A DNA stretch of 26,252 nt from Gemmatimonadota bacterium (GTDB taxonomy: Bacteria > GCA-2686955): the NCBI GenBank assembly GCA_002686955.1, contig NYZA01000036.1, positions 1-26,252 of the forward strand, read 5' to 3'. Shown here one piece after another: positions 1 to 9,300 of this stretch (position 1 is the stretch's first letter; each line of letters starts with the position of its first letter). The position numbers were made by a program, and so were the translations under genes. The notes beneath the pieces are model-generated. The model did no database searches, was not told the DNA's origin, and was given only the letters and a program-made list of their open reading frames with translations.

Positions 1-595
1 CGAGCAGATCGAGGATCTCCCCCTCTTCGATCGTCGCCGCCGACTGTTTGCTCAGCTCGAAGAGGTTCTGCAGCTCGGTGTTTCGGCGCTCGAGATCGTC
101 GTTGATCGTCGACAGTCTGGCGCAATCTTGTGCGTCTCGAATCGAGACCGCGTGGAAACAGGCCATCGCCCGCAGATACTGTAGAGGGACATCTCCGAGC
201 GGGTCGCCGCTGATCGTCTTCCCCAGGCACAGCAGCCCGATCATGCGATCCGCGATCCGCATGCCGATGCCCAGTTCCAATCCCATCTCCACCAGCGCGC
301 GCGCGAGCGGTGTGTCGCGGGCGAGCGTTCCCTCGAGCTCGGGCCCGAGCTTCGCGTTTCGAGGCAGCGCTCCGGAGTCGATCGCGCGCCCGCCACTCGC
401 CAGAATCTCGATCCCTTCGTCACGTTGGAGCAGCACCACGCCTTTCGTGACACCGGCCGATCCGAGCGAGCCGAGGAGGAGGTTTTGGCAGATATCCGCC
501 TCTGAGCTGCCCCTGGCGAGGAGCGACGCGGTCTCGTAGAAGCTCTCGAGAAGGTGGGCCTGCAGGGTCGCGGCGGCGGAGGGGTCGGCGCTCAC
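1..595 (-). CDS. GAF-domain signalling protein, C-terminus cut by window edge
   Basis: The minus-strand frame is open from a GTG at 595-593 to the window edge, about 198 codons with no stop. The GTG shares the bases GTGA with the stop codon of the upstream anti-sigma gene, a typical translationally coupled overlap. Residues about 20-155 read as a GAF-like fold, with alternating hydrophobic strands such as VTKGVVLLQRDEGIEILASG and MIGLLCLGK. They are followed by a charged coiled-coil segment (DDLERRNTELQNLFELSKQ), after which the sequence looks like the beginning of a second GAF domain. I infer a cytoplasmic sensor or regulator for the adjoining STAS/RsbW switch. The missing C-terminus could be a PP2C phosphatase, a kinase or a cyclase; the window does not show it. 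Family assignment is from pattern only. Confidence 0.7.
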   Translation of the reverse strand, partial: MSADPSAAATLQAHLLESFYETASLLARGSSEADICQNLLLGSLGSAGVTKGVVLLQRDEGIEILASGGRAIDSGALPRNAKLGPELEGTLARDTPLARALVEMGLELGIGMRIADRMIGLLCLGKTISGDPLGDVPLQYLRAMACFHAVSIRDAQDCARLSTINDDLERRNTELQNLFELSKQSAATIEEGEILDLL

Positions 596-1026
596 TGTGC
601 CGAGCGGTACTTCACCATGGTGAGACTCTGCGTGCGGGCCGAGCGATGCTCGAGCTCGACCTCGTCCATCAGTGCGCGGATCAGGTAGAGCCCGAGCCCC
701 CCAGGCTCCCGGGTTCGGATTCTCCGTTTCGAATCCGGTTTCGCGAAGCGTTCGTTCGGGATCCTCGCGCCTCGGTTCAGTACCGTGATCGAAAAGCGGC
801 CCGATGCTTCGTCCTTCACGCGCAGATCGATCTGCCGCGTCCGGCGCGTGGCTCCGTGCTCCAACACGTTCGCGCAGGCCTCGTCGACCGCCAGCGCGAT
901 ATCGTCTACTTCGGAATCGCCGAAACCGGAGCGCCTCGCCACGCGGCCCACGAACTCCCGAACCAGCTCGAGATTCGCCGTACATCCCGGGATCTTGAAC
1001 ACGAACTCCGACCCGCGCGGCTTCAC
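592..1026 (-). CDS. RsbW-type anti-sigma factor / serine kinase (HATPase_c_2)
   Basis: A 144-residue GHKL ATPase of the RsbW/SpoIIAB family, which in known systems binds a sigma factor and phosphorylates a STAS antagonist. The N box is clear (DEACANVLEHG, about residues 48-58), and so is the glycine-rich G2 lid (EPGGLGLYLIRAL, 107-119). The G1 box is unusual: where the family normally has Asp-x-Gly, this protein has Asn84-Arg-Gly86, so the adenine-contacting Asp is replaced. The start codon overlaps the end of the STAS gene by 4 nt (ATGA), and its own stop overlaps the next gene by 4 nt, so it lies in the middle of one transcript. Its partners are most likely the two STAS proteins immediately upstream. 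No sigma factor is visible in the window. The family is confident; the kinase activity is not. Confidence 0.88.
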   Translation of the reverse strand: MKPRGSEFVFKIPGCTANLELVREFVGRVARRSGFGDSEVDDIALAVDEACANVLEHGATRRTRQIDLRVKDEASGRFSITVLNRGARIPNERFAKPDSKRRIRTREPGGLGLYLIRALMDEVELEHRSARTQSLTMVKYRSAQ

Positions 1027-1391
1027 GAGACCGTACCCTTTCCGGCGAATCGCTCGACGGCACCATCCTCCTCGTCGTCGAGCTCGAAGACACGGGAGAA
1101 CCCCACGATATCGAAGACCCGCCGCACCTTGGGGATCAGGCCGCAGAGCCTGAGATCGCCGCCATCGGCTCTAAGCGATTCGACGTGGCTCATGAAAACG
1201 CCCAGGCCGGCGCTCGAGATATAGTCGAGCCGAGCGAGGTTCGCCACGATCCGCCTCGTCCCCAGGTCGATGACTTGCTTGATCTCTTTGTCGAGGGCGG
1301 GCGCGGTATGCGCATCGAGGAAACCCTCGAGCCGGATCGAGGTGACGTCTCCGCGCTCTACCCGGGTGATGACGAGTCCCGGCTCCACCAC
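1023..1391 (-). CDS. STAS-domain anti-sigma factor antagonist (copy 1)
   Basis: A single STAS domain (SpoIIAA/RsbV-like). Its characteristic loop is DYISSAGLGVF, with tandem serines of which the second, in the SAG context, aligns with the phospho-acceptor of SpoIIAA. In the family, the unphosphorylated form pulls the anti-sigma ATPase off its sigma factor. The frame also opens at a TTG at 1412, but the GTG at 1391 is preferred: a GGAG lies 8 nt upstream and it starts one base after the stop of the preceding STAS gene. The 3' end overlaps the anti-sigma gene by 4 nt. An acidic run (DDEED) lies near the C-terminus. Start confidence is moderate; family confidence is high. Confidence 0.88.
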   Translation of the reverse strand: MVEPGLVITRVERGDVTSIRLEGFLDAHTAPALDKEIKQVIDLGTRRIVANLARLDYISSAGLGVFMSHVESLRADGGDLRLCGLIPKVRRVFDIVGFSRVFELDDEEDGAVERFAGKGTVS

Positions 1392-1392
1392 C

Positions 1393-1743
1393 TCAGCCAC
1401 TCCGGTCGCCAAAAGCCGCGACCGCCTCGTCCTCGGAGCGGTACGAGTCGAAGACCGTAACCAGCTTGGTGATGATCAGCAGCGATTCGATCTTGTTGGA
1501 AACGTTGAGGAGCTTCAGGTCGCCCCCGGCCTTCCTGAGCGAGGAGTGGCTGCTGATGATGCTGCCGAGCCCGCTGGAATTCACCAAGGTCACGTCGGCG
1601 AGGTCGAGCACGACCCGGCGCACGCCCGTATCGATCAGCTCCTTGATCGTCGATTCGAGGAGCTGGGTATCGGATCCGCCGAGGATCCTGCCCTTGGCGA
1701 CCAGAACGACCACGCCTTCGCGCCGGTGTTCCTTGAGCTTCAT
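1393..1743 (-). CDS. STAS-domain anti-sigma factor antagonist (copy 2)
   Basis: A 116-residue single STAS domain. The phospho-acceptor loop is VTLVNSSGLGSI, with Ser56 and Ser57 counted from the chosen start. The chosen ATG at 1743 has a strong GGAGGA ribosome binding site 5 nt upstream; the same frame opens 27 nt earlier at 1770, but without such support. It is the first gene of the minus-strand partner-switching block STAS > STAS > RsbW > GAF. Two different antagonists next to one anti-sigma kinase suggest two inputs, or one active and one decoy partner. A 90-nt gap separates it from the glycoside hydrolase upstream; that gap holds an inverted repeat abutting this gene's ribosome binding site. 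Confidence 0.88.
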   Translation of the reverse strand: MKLKEHRREGVVVLVAKGRILGGSDTQLLESTIKELIDTGVRRVVLDLADVTLVNSSGLGSIISSHSSLRKAGGDLKLLNVSNKIESLLIITKLVTVFDSYRSEDEAVAAFGDRSG

Positions 1744-1751
1744 GTCTCCTC

Positions 1752-1791
1752 CATCAGGCTGGAAGTGCACGTTGTTTGCAATGACCTGATG
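1752..1791. promoter_or_regulatory. Inverted repeat abutting the STAS copy 2 ribosome binding site
   Basis: Perfect 7-bp arms CATCAGG (1752-1758) and CCTGATG (1785-1791) are separated by 26 nt. On the minus-strand transcript the second arm runs directly into the GGAGGA of the STAS gene. This could be a leader hairpin or an operator. A single 7-bp arm is only weakly beyond chance. Confidence 0.25.
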
Positions 1792-1833
1792 CGACCGTAG
1801 CCCAGGGTGCGGACGTCGTCAACGTGGTGTGGC

Positions 1834-2189
1834 CTACTCCACTCCCGGCAGAGCTGCGATCCGCCTGCTCGATAGAGCAGCGTCGGTGAGGATCGCGTAC
1901 GCAACCGAGTTGGCGGGCAGATCTAAGCCGTCGCTCAGGCCTGGTGGTGGATTGACCCGCGTGTGCTTGACCGGCTCTTTGTAGGCGTGGGGCCCTTCGC
2001 CGCCATGCAGGATCAGCACCTTGGCCCAGTGCTCTACACCGAGTCCCGATATGTCCTCGACCCGAACGTTCATGCTCCTGTCCGGGAGACGGTTGACCAT
2101 GTAGAGCTCCACGAAATTGACCGAATCCTGCTTGTAGCGAATGCCGACACATCCGAGCGATTCGATCTCGACCGCGGGCAGCCGGCCCC
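1834..2189 (-). pseudogene. Out-of-frame C-terminal piece of the glycoside hydrolase
   Basis: This stretch continues the hydrolase in the -1 frame. It starts at about the GGGG run (CCCC on plus, 2186-2189), reads through PAVEIESLGCVGIRYKQDSV and ends at the TGA at 1834. It looks like the last beta strands of the accessory sandwich domain: alternating hydrophobics, then VEDISGLGVEHW and SVAYAILTDAAL. Restoring one G in the run would fuse it to the upstream frame and give a protein of about 821 residues. Whether the base is missing in the organism or only in the assembly cannot be told here. No ribosome binding site supports independent translation. Confidence 0.6.
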
Positions 2190-4298
2190 TAGAGTTCCCG
2201 AATCGAACCCCTCGATCCGGAGCGGATCGGAGGGATTGGGCTGCATGTCGATCGCCGCGCTCTCATCGTTGGTCCTGAGCTTGGTCATCATCTCGCCGAA
2301 CCAACGCTCGGCAACCGGCCCGGTTCGGCGGTGGGCGATCAGCGGCAGCGAGGTGAGGGGATCGTAAGCGACGCAGTCGACCTCGATCGTGGGGCCGAAG
2401 CAGCGCACGGGATCGGTTGATTCCCATGCGAAGGCTCCGTAGATCCGATCGAGATAGGGGCGCGGCTCGCCGAGCCACACATTGTTGCGCCAAAACGCGT
2501 AGTTCGTGAAGCGGTTCGCCAGTCCGACCTGTTGCCTGCCGACATTGTCCTCGGCCAATGCGATCATGAAGCTCGCGATCGCGGCCCCGGAGAGCCGCGA
2601 GTGCATTCCTGGCGACAGACTGAACTCCGTCAATGCGATCGGGGGGAAGGGCGGATCGGCTCCAACGATCCTCTCCCACTCTTTCTGCAGCCCTTCCTGC
2701 TCTTCGTCCCCCAGTCGCTCGTCGGCGTCGACGCCTGAGCGCACGAGCTCGAGCTGTTGGTGCGCGACCCCCATGGCCTGCTCGCGGAAGAAGATCTCGT
2801 CGGCACTGCCGATCTCGGTGCTGGGATCATAGTCCTCACCAGCATCGGTCAGCGTTCGTGGCCCGTACGCATGCAGCACCACGCCGTCGATCGCATCCGC
2901 GAAACGCTTCCCCGAGTCGTTCTCGAAAGTGTACAGGACTTCGTTCCATGTGGCGCTACGCCCGTTCTGGAGAGTATCGCCATCGCAGGTCACGCCTGGA
3001 ATCGCGTCGGATCGGATCTGCATCTGAATATAACCGTTGTGGCCGGGAAGGATTACTTGTGTGGCCAGCCTGTACGTGTGTGCGTTTTCGGGATCCGCCG
3101 TATCGATGAACTCCCGCATCGCAACGACCCATTCGGCGTACTCTCGCCCACAAGTGTGTCCATTGTTGGGCAAGCCCTTCGTTCGCTCGCAGTCCTCCCC
3201 TTCGCCAGCGGTCTGAGAGCGCTTGGTCACGACCTCGTTGCCCATCTCGAAGGCGTAGATTCTCGGTGCGCTCGCGCCCCAGGGCAGACCCGCGTTCGCG
3301 TACAGATCGTCCCGAGCCAGGCCCTGAAGAACTCCGTCCTGATTCCAGTCCTCCGTCGCCGGCGCATTGAAGAACTCGATCAAAGCGGAGGCCCGCATCA
3401 GAGGATCGTCGCACCGCACGATCGATTCGCTCTCTTCATCCCAGCGGTGGCAGGGGTAGAAATCGTCGATCAACTCCTCCGGAACTTCGTAGCCCCAGGG
3501 GGCGATCGATCGAAGGGCGCCAAGGCTCGGTCCGTAGCCGTGGTCGCGCAGAGGCAGCGAGGGGTTGTGGTGCGTGATGTAGTCGGTGCGCGTGCCGTCG
3601 CATTCGACCATGATGCCTTCGCCGTAGTTCAAGACATAATTCACGCGAAGCACGTTGCCGTTGAGCAGGCCGAGCTCCCAGGCGAGCCGCACCAGCTCCA
3701 CCGGACCGAAGTGTTGCTGCCCGTGCAGCGCGTTTCCGGTAGGATAGATGTCGCGCAGATTCCAATCGAAGAGCCCACCCTGGTGTGAGCAGGGGCGACT
3801 GTACTCCTGGCCCGCGTAGGCGCGCGCGTCGACATCGCCATCGTCGCAGGGACCGACCTGGTAGTCACCGAGCGCCTCGAACCAGTGGAACACCTCTGCT
3901 TGGGCACCGAGCGGGTAACGCAACTGCTGCACCTGTTGGATCCGCAGGTTTTCGAGCACGCTCTGAGGCGCCTGGTCCGGATTGTCGTCGAAGAGCATCG
4001 CTTCGACGAAGTCCTGCGCATCTTCGACCGACGCCGCGTTCCCTTCTTCGATCAGCTTGCCGAGGAAGTCGTAGAGGGAGCCATCGCCTCGCGTTCCGTA
4101 GTAGCTGCTGAAAAGCACCGAGAGATCGGTTCCGAGCTTGCGCAGCGGCAGTTGCGGGCCCCCCACGTCGCGGGCATCGAAGCGCAGAGTTACCTTCTCT
4201 TCCGTGATCGGAGCGGCGGTGGAGGAGCCGATCGGACCGAGGCTCACTGCAAAACAGGTCGCCAGACCTAGGGATGTCTTCGCTGCGATTGCGCTCAT
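2070..4298 (-). CDS. Secreted clan GH-A glycoside hydrolase, frameshifted near its end
   Basis: A large exported protein. The chosen ATG (4298) has GGAG 5 nt upstream and begins a signal peptide (KTSLGLATCFAVSL, then a cleavage region ending in TAA). The body looks like a clan GH-A TIM barrel: FEMGNEV around residue 355 carries the Asn-Glu acid/base pair, IALTEFSLSPG around residue 558 offers the nucleophile Glu, and DGVVLHAYG matches a conserved barrel strand. Many cysteines fit an extracytoplasmic location. GH39, GH51 or GH79-like families are the nearest in feel, but I cannot assign one. The last ~40 residues of this frame are Ser/Arg-rich nonsense; the real C-terminus continues in another frame down to 1834. 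It is divergent from the PP2C phosphatase gene and upstream of the STAS genes, so it could be an output of, or unrelated to, the switch. Confidence 0.72.
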   Translation of the reverse strand: MSAIAAKTSLGLATCFAVSLGPIGSSTAAPITEEKVTLRFDARDVGGPQLPLRKLGTDLSVLFSSYYGTRGDGSLYDFLGKLIEEGNAASVEDAQDFVEAMLFDDNPDQAPQSVLENLRIQQVQQLRYPLGAQAEVFHWFEALGDYQVGPCDDGDVDARAYAGQEYSRPCSHQGGLFDWNLRDIYPTGNALHGQQHFGPVELVRLAWELGLLNGNVLRVNYVLNYGEGIMVECDGTRTDYITHHNPSLPLRDHGYGPSLGALRSIAPWGYEVPEELIDDFYPCHRWDEESESIVRCDDPLMRASALIEFFNAPATEDWNQDGVLQGLARDDLYANAGLPWGASAPRIYAFEMGNEVVTKRSQTAGEGEDCERTKGLPNNGHTCGREYAEWVVAMREFIDTADPENAHTYRLATQVILPGHNGYIQMQIRSDAIPGVTCDGDTLQNGRSATWNEVLYTFENDSGKRFADAIDGVVLHAYGPRTLTDAGEDYDPSTEIGSADEIFFREQAMGVAHQQLELVRSGVDADERLGDEEQEGLQKEWERIVGADPPFPPIALTEFSLSPGMHSRLSGAAIASFMIALAEDNVGRQQVGLANRFTNYAFWRNNVWLGEPRPYLDRIYGAFAWESTDPVRCFGPTIEVDCVAYDPLTSLPLIAHRRTGPVAERWFGEMMTKLRTNDESAAIDMQPNPSDPLRIEGFDSGTLGAGCPRSRSNRSDVSAFATSRIRSISWSSTWSTVSRTGA

Positions 4299-4358
4299 CT
4301 GCACTCCATTCCGTTGATTTCGCCGCCCCCCATCCGACCATCGGAATGACTAGTGCAG
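4299..4358. promoter_or_regulatory. Two-part inverted repeat covering the hydrolase ribosome binding site
   Basis: CTGCACT (4299-4305) pairs with AGTGCAG (4352-4358), and the adjoining CATTCCG (4307-4313) pairs with CGGAATG (4342-4348). The parts are separated by only 1 nt on one side and 3 nt on the other. The repeat begins at the base next to the hydrolase ATG, and its distal arm contains the GGAG ribosome binding site. In the minus-strand RNA this would be a hairpin of about 14 bp sequestering the site. As DNA it could also be an operator. The rest of the 178-nt divergent gap (4359-4476) shows a T7 run at about 4440 and no promoter I would defend. Confidence 0.45.
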
Positions 4359-4476
4359 CGCGTGTCCGTGTATCTTCGCCCGGGCGATTTCCCGGCTATC
4401 CTAACCTCGGAATTCCAAGACCCCGTGCTACCGTCAGCTTTTTTTACGTCCCCCGCAGTCGAAGCGCAGGAGCGAT

Positions 4477-6351
4477 GTGAAGAAACGAAGCGCCCCGATC
4501 CAGGAGAGCTCGAGGGCCGACCGGTGGCCCCTCTTCCTCCTCCTCGGAACGGGGGTTTGCCTGGCGACCGCGTTGCTGTGGGGGCCAACTGGCACGGCTC
4601 CCATCCTCACTCTGTTGCTGGCCGTGGAGATCGCCGTCTTTCTGGTGCGGTTGACCCGGCGGCGGTCCAGGCGCGTGCACTTTCGTTTGATGATCAGCTA
4701 CGCGCTCTTGGGGTTCTTGCCGCCGGTTCTCCTCTCCTGCCTCGGGACCATCAGCCTCTATCTTTTCCTGTCAGCACAAGAGGTTACGGCTGTGCGCCAG
4801 ATCGTCGACCTCGAGGTGGAAGCGCTGGCGAAGCTCTGCGACGAGCTTGCCGCGGGATTCGAGATCGGTGCACCGCTGCCCCCTCGGCGAGGTGCGAAGC
4901 TGCGCTGGGTCGAGAGCCCCGGCGAGCTGCAACCCCGCGAGATCATCGAAGGCGCGGCGGGGGAGCATACCCTGGTCTTGCGCTCACCTACCGCCGCCAG
5001 CGGAGCGATCGAAGCCTCACTCCCGCTCGATTCAGGCCTCTTGGAGCGGGTGCGCCAAGCGACGGGTTACCGTATCTTGCTCCTATCGATGGCTGATTCG
5101 GAGAGTCCGGCGGCACCGGATTCCGCGGACCGCGCGTTCGACCTCTCCTTCGACAAGGGGGGCATAACACTTCAGTCGGTCAGCGGGGAGAGTGTGCGAG
5201 CGGTGGTCTCACTCAGGTGGAGTGAGATTCCGATCGTGCACATGGTCGGCGCGGACCAGTTGGTGCGAGGCCCATCGCGCAACGTCGTTCCGATCATCAT
5301 CGAAGATAGCGCGGTAGCGCTGGCGAAACGGCTGGCCGAGCAGCAGAGGATCCCGGTCCGAGAGATCGTGGGGTTTCTGCTCGTGGCCTTCGTCCTGGCC
5401 GAAGCGGCTCTGATGGCTTTTTCGATGTGGGTCGGTCATCGCGTTGGGAAGGCGACCGACCGACTCGAGGAGGCGGCACGCCGGATCGCGCGTGGGGATT
5501 TCTCCACCCGCCTGCCCGATCGATCACGTGACCAGCTCGGAGCGCTCGCCCGATCCTTCAACGAGATGGCCCACGATCTCGATCGACTCGTGGAGGACAA
5601 GGTCGAGTCGGAACGGATCGAAGGTGAGATCGCGGCGTGCGCGACGATTCAGGAAGGACTCCTGCCTCCATCCGACGGAACCTTGGATTCGCTGGAGATC
5701 GCCGCCTATACCCGGCCCGCCCGCGACGTTGGGGGGGATTCGTACGACTACTTCTCACTTCCGGGAGGACGAATCGCCCTGGTCGTGGCCGATGTCGCTG
5801 GCAAAGGGGTCACCGCGGCCCTGTACATGGCTGAGCTCAAGGGGCTGCTCATGGCGTTGGCCGACGGCAGGCGCCGCCCCGCGGAGGTGGTTCGGGCGCT
5901 CGACGCGGCGCTTCGCCGCACTCTGAGACGGGGCAGCTTCATCACCCTGGCCTACGTCGAAATCGATCCCGCCACGGGGGAAGGTGAGCTCGTGCGCGCG
6001 GGCCATCCGGCCCCGCTGCTTGCCGGCCCCGGGGGGGTGCGAGAGATCGAGGCCGAAGGCTCCGCGCTCGGACTTCCCGTCATCGTCGACTCGGTGGAGC
6101 GCGTGGGCCGCTTCACCCTGGCCCGAAACGAGTGTCTCGTTCTCTACACCGACGGCTTGACCGAGGCGACCGACCTCGACGGTAACGAGATGTCGGACGG
6201 CCCTTTGACACGAGCCGCGACCGAGGCCGCAACCCGCTCGCCTGGCAGTCCCACCGCCATGCGGGAAAGCCTTCTCTGCGCACTCGAGGACCATCCGGGA
6301 CGGCCGGATGATGTAACGGTGCTCGTGGCAGCCAGAGTCGAACCCCATTGA
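4477..6351 (+). CDS. Membrane HAMP-PP2C serine phosphatase (RsbU/SpoIIE-like)
   Basis: A 624-residue inner-membrane phosphatase. The GTG start has AGGAG 4 nt upstream; an ATG two bases earlier is followed at once by a stop. Hydrophobic segments lie at about 18-36, 42-58, 71-98 and 298-319, the last two flanking a probable extracytoplasmic sensor region. A HAMP linker follows (about 320-375), then a short coil, then the PP2C/SpoIIE domain (about 390-620). Its metal ligands are visible: ARDVGGDSYDYF (Asp421), VVADVAGKG (Asp439), LYTDGLTEATD and PDDVTVLVAA. In partner-switching systems such enzymes dephosphorylate the STAS antagonist, and two STAS genes and an RsbW-type kinase lie just across the divergent promoter region. 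It heads a plus-strand operon with the hybrid kinase and two receivers. The domain call is confident; the substrate is inferred from neighbours. Confidence 0.92.
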   Translation: MKKRSAPIQESSRADRWPLFLLLGTGVCLATALLWGPTGTAPILTLLLAVEIAVFLVRLTRRRSRRVHFRLMISYALLGFLPPVLLSCLGTISLYLFLSAQEVTAVRQIVDLEVEALAKLCDELAAGFEIGAPLPPRRGAKLRWVESPGELQPREIIEGAAGEHTLVLRSPTAASGAIEASLPLDSGLLERVRQATGYRILLLSMADSESPAAPDSADRAFDLSFDKGGITLQSVSGESVRAVVSLRWSEIPIVHMVGADQLVRGPSRNVVPIIIEDSAVALAKRLAEQQRIPVREIVGFLLVAFVLAEAALMAFSMWVGHRVGKATDRLEEAARRIARGDFSTRLPDRSRDQLGALARSFNEMAHDLDRLVEDKVESERIEGEIAACATIQEGLLPPSDGTLDSLEIAAYTRPARDVGGDSYDYFSLPGGRIALVVADVAGKGVTAALYMAELKGLLMALADGRRRPAEVVRALDAALRRTLRRGSFITLAYVEIDPATGEGELVRAGHPAPLLAGPGGVREIEAEGSALGLPVIVDSVERVGRFTLARNECLVLYTDGLTEATDLDGNEMSDGPLTRAATEAATRSPGSPTAMRESLLCALEDHPGRPDDVTVLVAARVEPH

Positions 6352-6382
6352 AACCTGAGAAGGGGACGGGGATCATCACTCC

Positions 6383-9300
6383 ATGACACGCGCCAAGAGC
6401 ATCCGGCGACCACGTGGTCTTCGCTGGAAGCTCATCACCTACTTCACGATCGTCGGGGCCTTTCCGCTGATCCTGGGGCTCTGGGCGACTTATGCCACAT
6501 CGCGCACGGCTCTGCGCTCGTCGATCGGGACGACGCTCGCCCAAGCGGCGATTCTGAGCGCCAATCGTCTCGACGAGCAGGCCGCGGCGCAATCCGGTCG
6601 AATCGCCGGCGCTTTTCGCAGGCCTGAGATCCTCTCCGCGCTGTCCGGGAGCAGTGCGGCCCGGCTCGATCTCTCCGCGGCCTTTCTGTCGGCCGATCTG
6701 CCGGTGATGCGGGCGTGCCTGAGCGATGATTCGGGCCGGATCGTGGCCACCTACGGGATCGAAGGAGAGGAGGAGGTCGCCGCCCTCCAGCGCGGGGCGC
6801 GCCGCTTCGCGGTCCGCTGGAGCGAGCGCGATGCTCTGCCCCTGCACAGTGTCAGTGCTGAGATCACCGACTTCGGGGGCAGTGTGCGCGGGCGGATCGA
6901 CGCGGAGATCGATGCCCGGGCGCTGCTCGACGGCTCGGGAGCAGCCTCGGCTGATCCGAATCGGCGTGTTTGGTTCATCGATGCCGCGGGGAGGATTCTC
7001 GGCGGGCGCACTCCCGGAACGGTGCTCGATGCCCCGCTGATTCCGTTGCTCGACCGGGTCGAGGCCGGTTTCGAGGTGGTGGAGCGCCGGCGAGCGGGCG
7101 AGTGGGAGCGGAAGTTGGTCGGCTTCACTCCGGCGACCATCGGAGGCACCGCGGCGCCCTTGCTCGTCGTCATCGAGAGCGATCTCGGGCACGCACTCGA
7201 ATCGACCCAGCTGCTCTTGAGGCTGATCATCGCTTTGACCCTCGTCCTCACGATCGTGCTCATCTGGAGCGCCAGCTTCTGGTCGGAACGGATCCTGGCG
7301 CCGATCCAGGAACTCGGTGGCGCGGTGAACGCGGTGAGCGAGGGCGATTTCAGTCGCCGCGTGCGGATCTCCACAGGGGACGAGCTCGAAGCGCTGGCCC
7401 AAGGCTACAACGAGATGATCGAAGGGCTCGAGGCCTACCACAATTTGATGCAAGAGCGGATCGAGCGGGGCGAGGAGGAGCTGGAATCGAAGCGGCGGGA
7501 GCTGGCGGCGACCGAAGAGGAGCGAGAGCTTTCGTCCGCCGAGCTCGGACTGCTCTACGCCGTTGGGCAGGCGGTGCTCCGCTCGACCGATCCGGGGGCG
7601 ACCCTTCGCGGTCTCGTCGACACGACTCGCATCGTCTTCGGCGTCGAGCGGGCCTATGTGCTTCTGCGAGAAGAGAATGCGCTCCACGGCGCCGCCGTCT
7701 CGCCCAACTGGGGAGAAGGAGGCTCCCCTCCCCTCGTTCCCCACGGTTCGCACTCGGCGGCTCTCGAAGCTCTCGAGACGGAGCGGCCGGTGCTGGTCGA
7801 GCGGGCGGCCGAGAGCAGGTATCTGGGTGGACCCGATCCGTACACCGAGAAAGCCGCGGTCTACGTTCCGATTCTGGGCGGTGAAGAGCCGATCGGGGTG
7901 CTGGGCTTGGTTGCCGCGGGAGGTGTGAAGCATTGGGATGCGCGCAGTCTCGACCGCGCCAGACGGATCGCGGACCAGGCGGCGATCGCGATCACGAACG
8001 CGCGGCGGGTGCGAGACCTCGGTGAGCGCGTCAGAGATCTCTCGGCCCTCTACGACGTCGGTCAGGCCGTGGCCGGCAGCCTCGACCTCGATCGGCTTCT
8101 CTTCGAGGTGCTTCAGATCCTCGAAGAGAAGTTCCACTATTCCCAGTCCGTCGTCGTGCTCCCGGCGGCCGACGGCGGCGGACTCTACTGCGCCGCTCAT
8201 CGGGGTTTTCCGAAGGAGCATGCCGAGGACATTCTGATCCCCCCGGGCCAGGGGATCTGCGGAGAAGCGAGGGAGACCGGCAAGCCGGTCTATGTGGCCG
8301 ACGTGGCGAAGCACGAGAACTTCGTCTATGGCATCAAGGGGGCGCGTTCGGCGCTCGCGGTGCCTCTGCTCAAGGGCGATCGAGTGATCGGAGTGCTCGA
8401 TATCGAATCGCCCGAGCTCGACGCATTTCGCGAGCGAGATGTTCGCGTGCTGACCTTGCTCGCTTCCCTCTTGGCCGTGGCGATCGACAACGCCCGGATC
8501 CACGGCAGCACTCACGCGAGCGCTCAGCGCTTTCGGGCGCTCTTCGATGTCGGTCGCGTGCTGGTTTCGACCTACGACCTCAAAGATCTGATGGACGGAG
8601 CACTGGAGATTCTCGACGAGCATCTGGGCTACCGAAATACCGCCATCCTGCTCTTCGACAGAGAGAGTCGCTCGCTTCAAGTCGAGTCCCACCGGGGCCA
8701 TTCCGGCGAGGGGATTACACGAATCCCCTTGGGAAAAGGGGTCTGCGGGCACGTGGGACTCACCCGCGAGCCGATGATCGTGGCCGATGTGCGCGAAGAG
8801 TCGAGATTCGAAGAGGGCTGGCCGGGGGCCCGGGCGGAGCTCGCGGTGCCGATCGTTCACGGTGAGGAGCTTCTCGGAGTGCTCGATGTGGAGTCGGGGC
8901 GCAAGGGGATTCTGGGGCACGAAGACCGCGATATCCTGACACTCTTCGCGGCACAGATGGCAGCCGCGATCAAGAACGCGCGCCTCTTCCGCGAGCGTGA
9001 GCTGGCGCTTGCCGAGAGTCAGGAGGCCGATCGCCTGAAGACCGAATTCCTTGCGAATACTAGCCACGAGCTGCGCACGCCGCTCACCGCGATCATCGGA
9101 TTCAGTGAAGTGCTCGCGGACGGGTTGGCGGGCGAGCTCAACAAGGAGCAGTTTCGATGCGTCAACGATGTGTTGACCAGCGGACGGCATCTGCTCGATC
9201 TGATCAACCAGCTTCTCGATCTCTCCCGCATCGAGTCGGGCAAGATGGAACCTTCCCCCGCGGTCGTCGACGTCGAGGACCTCTTCCGCGAAGTGGAAAC

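Noticed and set aside
48-539. Plus-strand frame of 163 codons at the left edge
   Set aside because: The minus-strand frame reads through to the edge as a GAF-like protein with a coupled GTG start; the plus frame is Ser/Arg-rich shadow.
2180-2215. Programmed -1 frameshift in the hydrolase
   Set aside because: The codons at the join do not form an X XXY YYZ heptamer, and no strong downstream structure was seen; a lost base in GGGG is simpler.
2757-3788. A 343-codon plus-strand frame opposite the glycoside hydrolase
   Set aside because: The minus strand encodes the GH-A catalytic motifs and a signal peptide; the plus-strand product has no recognisable features.
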